NCBI RefSeq assembly: GCF_002027545.1
Contig: NZ_MXAN01000109.1
Location: 1 to 14,999, forward strand
Direction: 5' to 3'
DNA from: Moraxella lacunata
GTDB taxonomy: Bacteria; Pseudomonadota; Gammaproteobacteria; Pseudomonadales; Moraxellaceae
Length of the DNA stretch: 14,999 nucleotides
Under the pieces are notes generated by a model, which searched no databases, was not told where the DNA came from, and was given only the letters and a program-made list of their open reading frames with translations. Below are positions 1 through 6,494 of this stretch, in pieces (the stretch's first letter is position 1; each line of letters opens with the position of its first letter). Made by a program: the position numbers and the translations under genes.

Positions 1-4
1 TTTG

Positions 5-10
5 TGTCAA
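5..10 (-). promoter_or_regulatory. -35 box of a second promoter (P2-like), cut by window edge
   Basis: On the minus strand this is TTGACA, preceded by a nearly pure A/T run (11-31) resembling an UP element. The matching -10 box would lie beyond position 1 and cannot be seen. It sits about 155 nt downstream of the first promoter's -35 box, a tandem arrangement typical of rRNA operons. Confidence 0.5.
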
Positions 11-80
11 GCAGTTTTTTTAATTTTTTTGAAAGTTTTAGAAGTTTGTTTTTAACTTAACTTTTAAATTCTTTCAAAAC

Positions 81-130
81 CATTCAAACTTCGTTTTGTT
101 GGTGTTTTGTAACCAGTCGTTGTTTGAATG
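81..130. repeat. 9-bp inverted repeat in the leader between the two promoters
   Basis: CATTCAAAC (81-89) and GTTTGAATG (122-130) are perfect inverted copies separated by 32 nt. They lie just downstream of the leftward promoter, so they would form a long-range stem in the nascent leader RNA. Function unknown. Confidence 0.5.
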
Positions 131-137
131 AGTGCGT

Positions 138-165
138 ATTATACAGGGTTTTTGGTGGGGGTCAA
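138..165 (-). promoter_or_regulatory. strong rRNA-type promoter (P1-like), firing leftward
   Basis: Read on the minus strand this is TTGACC, a 16-nt spacer, then TATAAT, followed by ACGCAC. Upstream lies an A/T-rich tract (about 168-190) like an UP element. Near-consensus boxes, short spacer, UP-like tract and GC-containing discriminator are the usual marks of rRNA or tRNA operon promoters under stringent control. The transcript would run out of the window at position 1, so the gene it serves is not visible; that it is an rrn operon is inference. Confidence 0.65.
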
Positions 166-226
166 GGGGTTTTTTGAATATTTTTAGGGAAAGTATGTAA
201 GGTGTTGATTTTTAAGTGGACTTTAT

Positions 227-255
227 AAAAAAGACAGCCTTGCGACTGCCTTTTT
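227..255 (-). terminator. Rho-independent terminator of the ACP-like gene
   Basis: On the minus strand AAAAAGGCAGUC, loop GCAA, then GGCUGUCUUUUU form a 12-bp stem with two G-U pairs, a GNRA tetraloop and a U-tract. It lies about 30 nt after the stop codon of the ACP-like gene and separates that gene from the strong leftward promoter. Confidence 0.85.
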
Positions 256-283
256 ATGGATAACCCTTGTATGACTTAAAAGA

Positions 284-703
284 TTAGCCTTTTACTTTTT
301 TGGTGTAAACCACACGGCAATCTTTATAAGAGATTTGTGATTCTGGATCTTGGATGATGATGTCTGATCTGTGGTAATTACCCAAGGTCAGTGCATCAGT
401 ACCTAGCATCCAGCTGTTTTCATCGCCAAAGAGTGTGCCTGCAACGTCAGAGCGGTTTAGGTTGATTGGCAAGAAACGAGTTTTACCGCCTAAGTTAACC
501 TTGGCATAAGTTGGCAACTTTTGCTTATTAAAGCCATAAGTGACTTTGACCGCACCGCCTATACCACAGCTGTATGATACCTGTCTTACTTTCGTGGCGG
601 TTTTGTCAGCTTTTGCCGCATCCATGGTCGCTTCTGCATGAGCCACACCTGTAAAGGCAACGCCAAGAACGAAGATTGGGGCGATAAATTTAACCGCTTT
701 CAT
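284..703 (-). CDS. ACP-like secreted adhesin / lysozyme-inhibitor family protein
   Basis: The 139-residue protein starts with a clear Sec signal peptide (charged start, hydrophobic core at about 7-20, cleavage likely after AHA at 21-23). The mature part closely resembles, from memory, the Neisseria Adhesin Complex Protein: VSYSCG, KVTYGFNKQ, a central LPINLNRSD stretch and a YKDC near the end. The two cysteines in these segments probably form a disulfide. ACP proteins are small outer-membrane-associated beta-barrel proteins reported to bind host cells and inhibit C-type lysozyme; that activity is inferred here, not shown. The start is supported by AAGGAG (709-714) at good spacing. The gene is monocistronic, ends in a strong terminator, and is divergent from upp. 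Alternative: another lysozyme-inhibitor-like periplasmic protein. Confidence 0.8.
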   Translation of the reverse strand: MKAVKFIAPIFVLGVAFTGVAHAEATMDAAKADKTATKVRQVSYSCGIGGAVKVTYGFNKQKLPTYAKVNLGGKTRFLPINLNRSDVAGTLFGDENSWMLGTDALTLGNYHRSDIIIQDPESQISYKDCRVVYTKKVKG

Positions 704-1065
704 AAGAACTCCTTAAAATAAGGTAAACAAAACAAAATATGATAATCAAATCAAACAATCCTAACTTCATTAAGAAGTAAGACTGCTTCATCTTGATTGG
801 TATTATATAAGAAGAAAATCAAACTTGATACTGTATAACGGTAAAGAATTATTGCTGATTTGGCGTTTGTGGTAACATAATGGTTATTTTGAAATGATTT
901 GTTACATTTTAGAAAAAATTAGGTTTATCAATGATTTATAATTACAACCGTATTTGCATTTGTACTTTATTCTCATTAAAAAATTATCAAAAACACTTCA
1001 TGCCACCCTGCTTAAATGGTAAAATACACCAAATCTCCCATTTTGTACCTTTATTGAGAATTATC
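704..1065. other. divergent intergenic region between the ACP-like gene and upp
   Basis: AT-rich spacer of 362 nt. It holds the Shine-Dalgarno sequence of the ACP-like gene at its left end and a candidate upp promoter near its right end. The open frame running upstream of upp from 931 has no family similarity and is treated as non-coding. No repeat or RNA gene was recognised. Confidence 0.5.
997..1025 (+). promoter_or_regulatory. candidate upp promoter
   Basis: TTCATG (997-1002), a 17-nt spacer and TAAAAT (1020-1025) would start transcription about 35 nt before the upp ATG at 1066. The -10 box is good, the -35 box weak. Another TATAAT at 937-942 lacks a convincing -35 box. Confidence 0.4.
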
Positions 1066-1695
1066 ATGCAAATTACCGTCATTGACCACCCCCTTGTCCG
1101 TCACAAATTATCGCTCATGCGAGAAAAAAACTGCTCTACCTATAAATTTCGCACGCTCACCAACGAGCTTGGACGGCTGATGGCATATGAAGCGAGCCGT
1201 GATTTTGAGACCGAAGATTTTGACATGGACGGCTGGGATGGTAGCACCATCAAAGGCACGCAGGTCAAGGGCAAGACGGTAACGCTGGTGCCGATTTTGC
1301 GAGCGGGGCTTGGTATGTTAGATGGCGTGCTTGACTTGTTGCCCACCGCCAAAATCTCATTTGTCGGCTTACAACGTGATGAAGAGACACTTGAACCTGT
1401 GCCATTTTTTGAAAAATTTGTCAAAGACATTCACAAACGCCCTGCCCTAATCCTAGACCCCATGCTTGCCACGGGCGGTAGCATGGTTGCCACCATTGAT
1501 ATGCTAAAAAAACACGGCTGTCAAAGCATTAAAGCCCTTGTGCTGGTCGCCGCCCCTGAAGGTGTGAAACTTGTCAATGACGCTCACCCTGACGTACAGA
1601 TTTTTACCGCATCGCTTGACAGTCATCTCAACGAAGACGGCTATATCATCCCCGGTCTTGGGGATGCTGGCGATAAGATTTTTGGCACTCGCTAA
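1066..1695 (+). CDS. upp: uracil phosphoribosyltransferase
   Basis: UPRTase converts uracil and PRPP to UMP plus pyrophosphate in the cytoplasmic pyrimidine salvage pathway. The 209-residue length matches the family (E. coli Upp is 208). Visible signatures are the early ILRAGLGM segment (77-84), the PRPP-binding loop [10 protein letters not shown] (131-140) and the uracil-binding C-terminal motif [11 protein letters not shown] (193-203). The frame is open for 45 codons upstream of this ATG, but those residues resemble nothing in the family, so ATG 1066 ([10 protein letters not shown]) is chosen; only a weak GAGA precedes it. The gene converges on sitD and appears monocistronic with its own terminator. 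Identification is essentially certain. Confidence 0.97.
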   Translation: MQITVIDHPLVRHKLSLMREKNCSTYKFRTLTNELGRLMAYEASRDFETEDFDMDGWDGSTIKGTQVKGKTVTLVPILRAGLGMLDGVLDLLPTAKISFVGLQRDEETLEPVPFFEKFVKDIHKRPALILDPMLATGGSMVATIDMLKKHGCQSIKALVLVAAPEGVKLVNDAHPDVQIFTASLDSHLNEDGYIIPGLGDAGDKIFGTR

Positions 1696-1703
1696 ACTAC
1701 CCT

Positions 1704-1735
1704 ACGCCAGTCGTCATGATTGGCGTTTTTCTTTT
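1704..1735 (+). terminator. Rho-independent terminator of upp
   Basis: ACGCCA (1704-1709) pairs with TGGCGT (1721-1726), followed by a T-rich tract. It starts 9 nt after the upp stop and overlaps the 3' end of the convergent sitD gene. The opposite strand lacks a U-tract, so it probably works only for upp. Confidence 0.75.
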
Positions 1736-2544
1736 ATTTTTGAGATGACAACTGCCAATATAAACACCACCGCCTGCAATAGCACAATCGTCGCCCCCGT
1801 TGCCGAATCCAAATGAAAACTTAAAATCACGCCTATGAAACTCGTCAAACACGAACTTACCACCGCCACAGCCAGCATGGTATGAAATCGCCTGCATAAG
1901 ACAAATGCCGTAATGCCAGGGGAGATGAGCATCGCCACCACCAAAATCACGCCAACCGCTTGCATGGCAACCACAATCGTGGCAGACAGCAGGATAAGCA
2001 GCCCATAATGCAAAACTTTGGGCGACAGTCCTGCCACACGGGCATGACTTGGGTCAAAGCAGTACAACAATAAATCCTTACCCTTTAACAATACCGCCCC
2101 CAAAATCGCCCCACAAATTATCATGGTCTGGATAAGCATTTCACGGCTGATACCAAGCAGATTGCCAAACAAAATATGCTTTAAATGCTGGTCGGTGTCT
2201 ATTTTGGTAAACATAACAAGCCCCACCGCAAACATGCCTGCAAAGACAATGCCCATGAGCGTGTCTTCCTTGATACGGGTGTTGTTTTTTAAAAATCCCA
2301 CCGATATGGCACAAAATAGCCCTGCCACAAACGCCCCAAGCGACATCGGTAGTCCAAGCCAAAATGCCACAATCACCCCCGGAAACACCGCATGGCTAAT
2401 CGCATCGCCCATGAGCGACCAGCCCTTTAACACCACATAGCACGACAGCACCGCACACACCGCCCCAACCACGACCGATGACAATAGGGCGTGTTGCATA
2501 AAGGGATAAGATAGGGGGGTTAGGAGAAGGTCGGTTGGGGTCAT
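1714..2544 (-). CDS. sitD: metal ABC transporter permease, second permease of the Sit/Yfe-type system (SitD-like)
   Basis: This 276-residue protein of the ABC-3 family has many hydrophobic membrane segments. It carries the family landmarks LKGWSLMGDAISHAVFPG (39-56) and a later HARVAGLSPK segment, both shared with the SitC-like protein at 4516-5361. Together with that paralogue it should form the inner-membrane channel for Mn2+/Fe2+ delivered by the binding protein. Length is normal for SitD/YfeD. ATG 2544 has AAAGGTG upstream. In related operons sitD follows sitC directly; here a 2-kb cassette separates them and a hairpin with a U-tract lies 18 nt before this ATG, so read-through from sitC may be poor. 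Moraxella equivalents have been called AfeABCD. Metal specificity cannot be read from the permease. Confidence 0.88.
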   Translation of the reverse strand: MTPTDLLLTPLSYPFMQHALLSSVVVGAVCAVLSCYVVLKGWSLMGDAISHAVFPGVIVAFWLGLPMSLGAFVAGLFCAISVGFLKNNTRIKEDTLMGIVFAGMFAVGLVMFTKIDTDQHLKHILFGNLLGISREMLIQTMIICGAILGAVLLKGKDLLLYCFDPSHARVAGLSPKVLHYGLLILLSATIVVAMQAVGVILVVAMLISPGITAFVLCRRFHTMLAVAVVSSCLTSFIGVILSFHLDSATGATIVLLQAVVFILAVVISKIKEKRQS

Positions 2545-2561
2545 TTTTCACCTTTAAAAAC

Positions 2562-2578
2562 TGCAACCAATGGTTGCA
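2562..2578 (-). terminator. palindrome/terminator after the XRE gene, left end of the inserted cassette
   Basis: TGCAACCA-A-TGGTTGCA is a perfect inverted repeat. On the minus strand it is followed by AGUUUUU, giving a plausible terminator for the XRE gene, whose stop is at 2582-2584. The minus-strand segment from the stop codon, TAATTTTGCAAC, is repeated exactly at the other end of the cassette (4493-4504). Confidence 0.65.
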
Positions 2579-2581
2579 AAA

Positions 2582-2953
2582 TTAAGCTTTGTCCAAAAGT
2601 TTTCTTAAAAGTTCAATTTCTTTGTCTTTTTGGGCGATGATTTCGTCTTTGTGCGATGCGGTTAATTTTAATTTTTCAATTTCAGAAATTAAATTTTGGT
2701 CATTATTATAGTAATTATTGCTATAATTTTCACTAATTTGACAAACAACATTTTTATTATCTAATTTCAATAACTCAATTACTTTAACACCCAATAATTC
2801 GGCAATTTCGTCCAATCTTTCTAAATTAGGCATACTTTCACCACGCTCTATTTTGGCATAGCCGTTTCTTGTAAGACCTAATTTGTCCGCCATTTGTTCT
2901 TGTGTCCAATGGCGTTCTTCTCGCAATTCACGAATGGCGACAAAATCAATCAT
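2582..2953 (-). CDS. XRE-family helix-turn-helix regulator with C-terminal coiled coil
   Basis: The 123-residue protein has an N-terminal Cro/CI-type HTH (about 4-55): IRELREERHWTQEQMADKLG, then TRNGYAKIERGESMPNLERL. A polar Asn-rich linker follows (about 65-88), then a heptad-like coiled coil (about 90-123) likely used for dimerisation. ATG 2953 is preferred over an upstream in-frame TTG at 2977, because the HTH family normally begins close to IRELRE and TAGGTA precedes the ATG. It is transcribed away from the adhesin-E-like gene, with a palindromic operator candidate between them, so autoregulation and control of the divergent gene are likely. Base composition is low-GC like the rest of the cassette. 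The specific target and signal are unknown. Confidence 0.85.
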   Translation of the reverse strand: MIDFVAIRELREERHWTQEQMADKLGLTRNGYAKIERGESMPNLERLDEIAELLGVKVIELLKLDNKNVVCQISENYSNNYYNNDQNLISEIEKLKLTASHKDEIIAQKDKEIELLRKLLDKA

Positions 2954-2970
2954 AAAATACCTATTATCAG

Positions 2971-2984
2971 TTGTCAAATGACAA
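2971..2984. promoter_or_regulatory. palindromic operator candidate for the XRE regulator
   Basis: TTGTCA-AA-TGACAA is a perfect inverted repeat 18 nt upstream of the XRE start codon and just before the divergent promoter at 2996-3024. Position and symmetry suit a dimeric HTH repressor controlling both directions; binding is inferred. Confidence 0.5.
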
Positions 2985-2995
2985 GTTTAAGTTGG

Positions 2996-3024
2996 TTGCA
3001 ATTTAAGAAAAATTATTGTAACAT
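2996..3024 (+). promoter_or_regulatory. promoter of the adhesin-E-like gene
   Basis: TTGCAA (2996-3001), a 17-nt spacer and TAACAT (3019-3024) lie about 40 nt upstream of ATG 3064. The spacing is ideal, with good -35 and moderate -10 boxes. The adjacent operator palindrome (2971-2984) would let the XRE protein influence it. Confidence 0.55.
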
Positions 3025-3063
3025 AAGGACGATTATTTGGCAAATTAAATATGGGTAAATTTT

Positions 3064-3561
3064 ATGAAAAAGCTAATATTATTAGGTCTATTATTATCAA
3101 GCAGTCAAATTGCAATGGCGGTAAATTGGGTATATATCGGTCAAAATAATAGAAGTTTATTAGGAATGAGTCAAAATGGGGAGATAGTGTACGGAACATA
3201 TCACAGTTATATTGATAAAGACAGCGTTTTGATTAAGAAAATGCCTAATGGAAATCCATACATTTCTGTGTGGACAAACACAAGATACCCAAAACCATTT
3301 TTGGGAATTCAAGGATACGAAATGGAGGCATACCAATTTAAATCCCTAATTTATTTTGATTGCAATAACCGCTCTGTCGCTACTGGATATATGTCTGCTT
3401 ATGATAAAGGCGGAAACTTAATTACTCCCAACTCATTAGATTTTATTATGAGAAATAATAATAGGTTAAAAAGTGATTTTATCCCAAACGACTGGGAAAA
3501 AGTTGTTCCTGATACAATAACGGAAAGAGAATTAAATACTGTATGTTCTTGGATAAAATAA
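3064..3561 (+). CDS. surface-adhesin protein E-like secreted protein
   Basis: The 165-residue protein has a Sec signal peptide (1-19, MKKLILLGLL core, cleavage after AMA). The mature part follows the pattern of the surface-adhesin E-like domain as I remember it: NWVYIGQN at the start, IDKDSV (50-55), VWTNTRYPKP (69-78), KSLIYFDCNNR (93-103), YDKGGNLI (113-120) and a final VCSWIK. Cys100 and Cys161 probably form the domain's disulfide. Haemophilus Protein E of this family binds epithelial cells and host proteins, but many members are only known as small periplasmic or surface proteins, so adhesion here is inference. It is the first gene of the plus-strand pair in the cassette, 76 nt before the Sel1 gene, and is about 32-35% GC, unlike the flanking sit genes. 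Confidence 0.75.
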   Translation: MKKLILLGLLLSSSQIAMAVNWVYIGQNNRSLLGMSQNGEIVYGTYHSYIDKDSVLIKKMPNGNPYISVWTNTRYPKPFLGIQGYEMEAYQFKSLIYFDCNNRSVATGYMSAYDKGGNLITPNSLDFIMRNNNRLKSDFIPNDWEKVVPDTITERELNTVCSWIK

Positions 3562-3637
3562 CAGAGCATACTTCCTGCGATACTGGCAATAAATCCAATA
3601 AGTAATATTTTTACAGCACATAAGAGTTGGAATATTT

Positions 3638-4495
3638 ATGAAAGACAATAGTTTTGCAAATCTTATTGTAGCTTGTATATATGCCCCTTTTATTATTGGT
3701 TTTTTGTATCTTGTTATTGGCGTACCGCTCAATGACAAAAACAACTTTGATAAAAAAGTGCAACAATATGAAAATATGGCGAAAAGTGGCGATGTGTTAG
3801 CACAATCAGATTTAGCCAAATTATATAAAAATGGAAATGGTATTTTATTTGATATAGATTATGGCGTGGATTTACAAAAATCCGCTTACTGGTACGAACA
3901 ATTAGCGTTACAAGGCAATGCAGAAGCTCAATACAAAATTGCTGAAATCTATCAAAATGGTATTGGTATTCCAGTAAATTTACAAAACGCAAGTTATTGG
4001 TATGAACAATCCGCCCTACAAAATAATAGCTATGCACAATTTCAACTTGCTGAAAATTGGAAAAATGGTGCTGGTGTTCCGAAAAATAACAACAATGCAA
4101 TTTATTGGTACACAAAATCAGCCGAAAATAACAATACTCAGGCAATGGAAAAAATCGGCATCATTTATCACGACGGTTTATTGGGTGTGGCGAAAAATAA
4201 GGAATTGGCACTAAGTTGGTTTCAAAAACTTAGAGATATGCCCAATTACATAATAAATAGCGATATAAATGCGAGATTATATTTTCTTGAAAACCCAATA
4301 GAGATTGCAAAACCACAGCAACCAGAATTACAAATCCCCCAACAACAATACACCAATACAAACAAATACTATCCATCAGAACATTATGGGTATAGCAAAG
4401 AGCCTACCGCTCAATGTTGGGACGGTACTTATAGTTATAGTTTAGGTAGGCGAGGCGTTTGCTCTGGACACGGCGGTGTCAAATATTGGTTTTAA
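3638..4495 (+). CDS. membrane-anchored Sel1-repeat protein with C-terminal DUF3761 domain
   Basis: The 285-residue protein has an N-terminal hydrophobic segment (about 8-28), probably a signal anchor leaving the rest in the periplasm. Four Sel1-like repeats follow (about 53-91, 94-127, 130-163, 166-198) with the usual A-x-Y-x-x-G and W-Y/F-x-K signatures (SAYWYEQLALQGNAEAQ, ASYWYEQSALQNNSYAQ, AIYWYTKSAENNNTQAM). A Pro/Gln-rich linker (225-245) leads to a C-terminal Cys-rich module (256-285: QCWDGTYS, RRGVCSGHGGV, W) that I recognise as DUF3761. Sel1 repeats are protein-interaction solenoids; DUF3761 has no known function to me. The start is at a weak AAGAG. It probably shares a transcript with the adhesin-E-like gene. 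The stop codon begins the TAATTTTGCAAC shared with the other end of the cassette. Confidence 0.8.
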   Translation: MKDNSFANLIVACIYAPFIIGFLYLVIGVPLNDKNNFDKKVQQYENMAKSGDVLAQSDLAKLYKNGNGILFDIDYGVDLQKSAYWYEQLALQGNAEAQYKIAEIYQNGIGIPVNLQNASYWYEQSALQNNSYAQFQLAENWKNGAGVPKNNNNAIYWYTKSAENNNTQAMEKIGIIYHDGLLGVAKNKELALSWFQKLRDMPNYIINSDINARLYFLENPIEIAKPQQPELQIPQQQYTNTNKYYPSEHYGYSKEPTAQCWDGTYSYSLGRRGVCSGHGGVKYWF

Positions 4496-4498
4496 TTT

Positions 4499-4515
4499 TG
4501 CAACAGCCTGTTGCA
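4499..4515 (+). terminator. palindrome after the Sel1 gene, right end of the inserted cassette
   Basis: TGCAACAG-C-CTGTTGCA is a perfect inverted repeat of the same size and outer sequence as the one at 2562-2578. It lies between the Sel1 stop (4493-4495) and the sitC stop (4516-4518). A U-tract is nearly absent (UUAUUCC), so it is a weak terminator at best; it may be a boundary element instead. Confidence 0.5.
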
Positions 4516-5361
4516 TTATTCCACTTTCCTTTTTCTCAAAACCCCAAACTTCCCCGAAAACAAAAATGCCCCAACAAAACACAGCGTTTGAAGTAGCACA
4601 ATCACACCGCCTGTCGCCCCGTCTAGGTAGTAGCTTAGATACACGCCAAGCCCGCTTGTGGCTACGCCCAAAAATCCTGCGATGAGGATAAGCGGACGAA
4701 ATCTATCGGTAAGCTGATAAGCCGTTGCCCCTGGGGTGATGACCATCGCAATCACCAAAATCGCCCCCACCGTTTGTAGTGCCGACACCACGCACGCAGA
4801 CAGTAGGCTAAAAAACAGTGCTTGATACACTTTGGGAGACAGTCCCACCGATTTGGCGTGAATCTCATCAAAAAAGACAAGCAATAAATCTTTCCAAAAA
4901 ACGAGCAAAAAACTAAGCGACACCGCCATGACAATACCCACTTGTATCATGTCGGTATCGCTAATGCCCAAAATATTGCCAAAAATAATCTCTTGAACAT
5001 TAACAGACGTGGGATTGATAGAAATAATAAACAGCCCCAACGCAAAAAACGTGGTAAAAATAAAGCCAATCACCGCATCTTCTTTTAGATTGGTCAAAGA
5101 CTTAACCCACAAAATTGCCAAAGATGCCAATATCCCCGAAAAAAACGCCCCAATCGCATAGGGCAAGCCGAGTGCATACGCAATCGCCACCCCCGGCACG
5201 ACCGCATGGGACAAGGCATCGCCAATCAGCGACCACCCCTTTAACATCAAATATGCCGACAAAAACGCACACACGCCACCGACCACGGACGACAACACCA
5301 TCGCTTTGACCATATATTCATAAGCAAACGGCTCGGCAAGCAGGGCAAACAGCTCACTCAT
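4516..5361 (-). CDS. sitC: metal ABC transporter permease, first permease of the Sit/Yfe-type system (SitC-like)
   Basis: This 281-residue ABC-3 family inner-membrane permease is rich in hydrophobic helices. It carries [17 protein letters not shown] (41-57) and [10 protein letters not shown], both mirrored in the SitD-like paralogue. It should form half of the channel for Mn2+/Fe2+ import, contacting the ATPase SitB on the cytoplasmic side. Its start overlaps the sitB stop as ATGA (5358-5361), so the two are translationally coupled. Length is typical (about 280-286). Downstream, where sitD is expected, the Sel1 palindrome lies directly against its stop codon. Its high-GC codon use contrasts sharply with the cassette. 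Confidence 0.9.
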   Translation of the reverse strand: MSELFALLAEPFAYEYMVKAMVLSSVVGGVCAFLSAYLMLKGWSLIGDALSHAVVPGVAIAYALGLPYAIGAFFSGILASLAILWVKSLTNLKEDAVIGFIFTTFFALGLFIISINPTSVNVQEIIFGNILGISDTDMIQVGIVMAVSLSFLLVFWKDLLLVFFDEIHAKSVGLSPKVYQALFFSLLSACVVSALQTVGAILVIAMVITPGATAYQLTDRFRPLILIAGFLGVATSGLGVYLSYYLDGATGGVIVLLQTLCFVGAFLFSGKFGVLRKRKVE

Positions 5362-6383
5362 GGCGTATCCTTATTTGGGTTTGGATTTGAATTTGGCGTA
5401 AGGCTGGGCGTTGTGGTGTCGGTTTTTGGGTTGTACAGTTGCACGCCGTCATTTTTTGCCCGTTTTTGGTTCATATTGACCTGCCCCACACGGCTTGCCT
5501 GTGCGGTCTCATCGCAGTGGCTACGCTCGGGTGTGCCGTCATGCACCCCATAAAACACCGCAGGCACTTCATCGTCCGCCAAAATCGTAACGGCACGACT
5601 GTCATCGTCATCGTGCAAGTCCTTGCCTGCCAAGCGAATTTGTCGTAACACGCCCTCAAACACCTTCTCCAAATTCTCTTGGGTAAAGGTCTCTTTGGTC
5701 GTACCGCTCGCCAGCACGGTGCGATTTATCATCACCACTTGGTCGCAAAATTCTGGAATCGTCCCCAGATTGTGTGTGGAGATTAAAATCAAATGCCCTT
5801 CGCTTCGCAAATCGTCAAGCAACGCCATAATCGCCTTTTCGGTCTTGACATCAACGCCTGTAAACGGCTCATCAAGCAGAATGATTTTGCTTTCTTGGGC
5901 GAGCGAGCGAGCCAAAAACACTCGTTTTTTTTGACCACCTGACAGTTCGCTGATTTGCCTATCTTTTAGATGAGAAATATCCACCCGAGCCATGGCGTCC
6001 GCTACCTTTTGGCGGTCGGTTGCCTTAGGCAGTCGCAAAAAATTCATATAGCCATACCGCCCCATCATCACGACATCATAGACCGACACGGGAAATTGCC
6101 AGTCCACTTCTTCGGCTTGGGGAACGTAGGCGACTAGGTTTTGTTTTAGGGCGGTGTTAATGGGTAAACCAGAGAGCAAAATCTGCCCTGATTGGGGCTT
6201 AATCAGTCCCATAATGGACTTAAACAGCGTGGATTTGCCAGAGCCGTTTACCCCAACCAAGGCACAAGTCGTCCCGCCTGTTAAGGCAAAATTCATGTCA
6301 AAAAGGGCGTGATGACCGTTGGCGTAACGCACGGACAACTCCTGAACGCTAATGCTGGCGGTTAAATCGTGAATGTGTGTCAT
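5358..6383 (-). CDS. sitB: metal ABC transporter ATP-binding protein (SitB-like) with long C-terminal tail
   Basis: The 341-residue protein energises metal import. Walker [10 protein letters not shown] (44-52), Q-loop Q89, signature LSGGQ (147-151), Walker B IILLDEP (167-173) and H-loop His204 are all intact. The line [19 protein letters not shown] is typical of the Mn/Zn/Fe branch (SitB, YfeB, MntB). The ATPase core ends near residue 250. A further 90 residues follow: an acidic DDDD patch, a Cys/His-bearing stretch (281-302) and a Thr/Pro/Asn-rich low-complexity end. Family members I know are about 270-300 residues, so the tail is unusual. It follows sitA after a 111-nt gap containing a strong hairpin and overlaps sitC by 4 nt. 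Start ATG 6383 is consistent with family length; no strong Shine-Dalgarno is seen. Confidence 0.92.
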   Translation of the reverse strand: MTHIHDLTASISVQELSVRYANGHHALFDMNFALTGGTTCALVGVNGSGKSTLFKSIMGLIKPQSGQILLSGLPINTALKQNLVAYVPQAEEVDWQFPVSVYDVVMMGRYGYMNFLRLPKATDRQKVADAMARVDISHLKDRQISELSGGQKKRVFLARSLAQESKIILLDEPFTGVDVKTEKAIMALLDDLRSEGHLILISTHNLGTIPEFCDQVVMINRTVLASGTTKETFTQENLEKVFEGVLRQIRLAGKDLHDDDDSRAVTILADDEVPAVFYGVHDGTPERSHCDETAQASRVGQVNMNQKRAKNDGVQLYNPKTDTTTPSLTPNSNPNPNKDTP

Positions 6384-6448
6384 AACTGTAAAAAACTGAT
6401 TTAAAAAATATAGAAATTTTATAAAATTCCCATATTTTTTAAATCAAA

Positions 6449-6484
6449 AATTTGGCAAGATACCGTATTTTATCTTGCCAAATT
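6449..6484 (-). terminator. strong hairpin between sitA and sitB (attenuator or partial terminator)
   Basis: AATTTGGCAAGATA (6449-6462) and TATCTTGCCAAATT (6471-6484) form a perfect 14-bp stem with an 8-nt loop. On the minus strand the stem runs into UUUUUGAUUU. It starts 11 nt after the sitA stop and would let sitA be made in excess over sitBCD, as is common for binding proteins, or protect the sitA 3' end. Confidence 0.75.
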
Positions 6485-6494
6485 GCCTTGTCAA

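Noticed and set aside
931..1065. 45-codon N-terminal extension of upp
   Set aside because: The added residues are not like any UPRTase, and the downstream ATG gives the exact family length.
3532..4145. Minus-strand open frames opposite the adhesin-E and Sel1 genes
   Set aside because: They are mirror frames of clearly recognisable plus-strand proteins and have no start signals or domain features.
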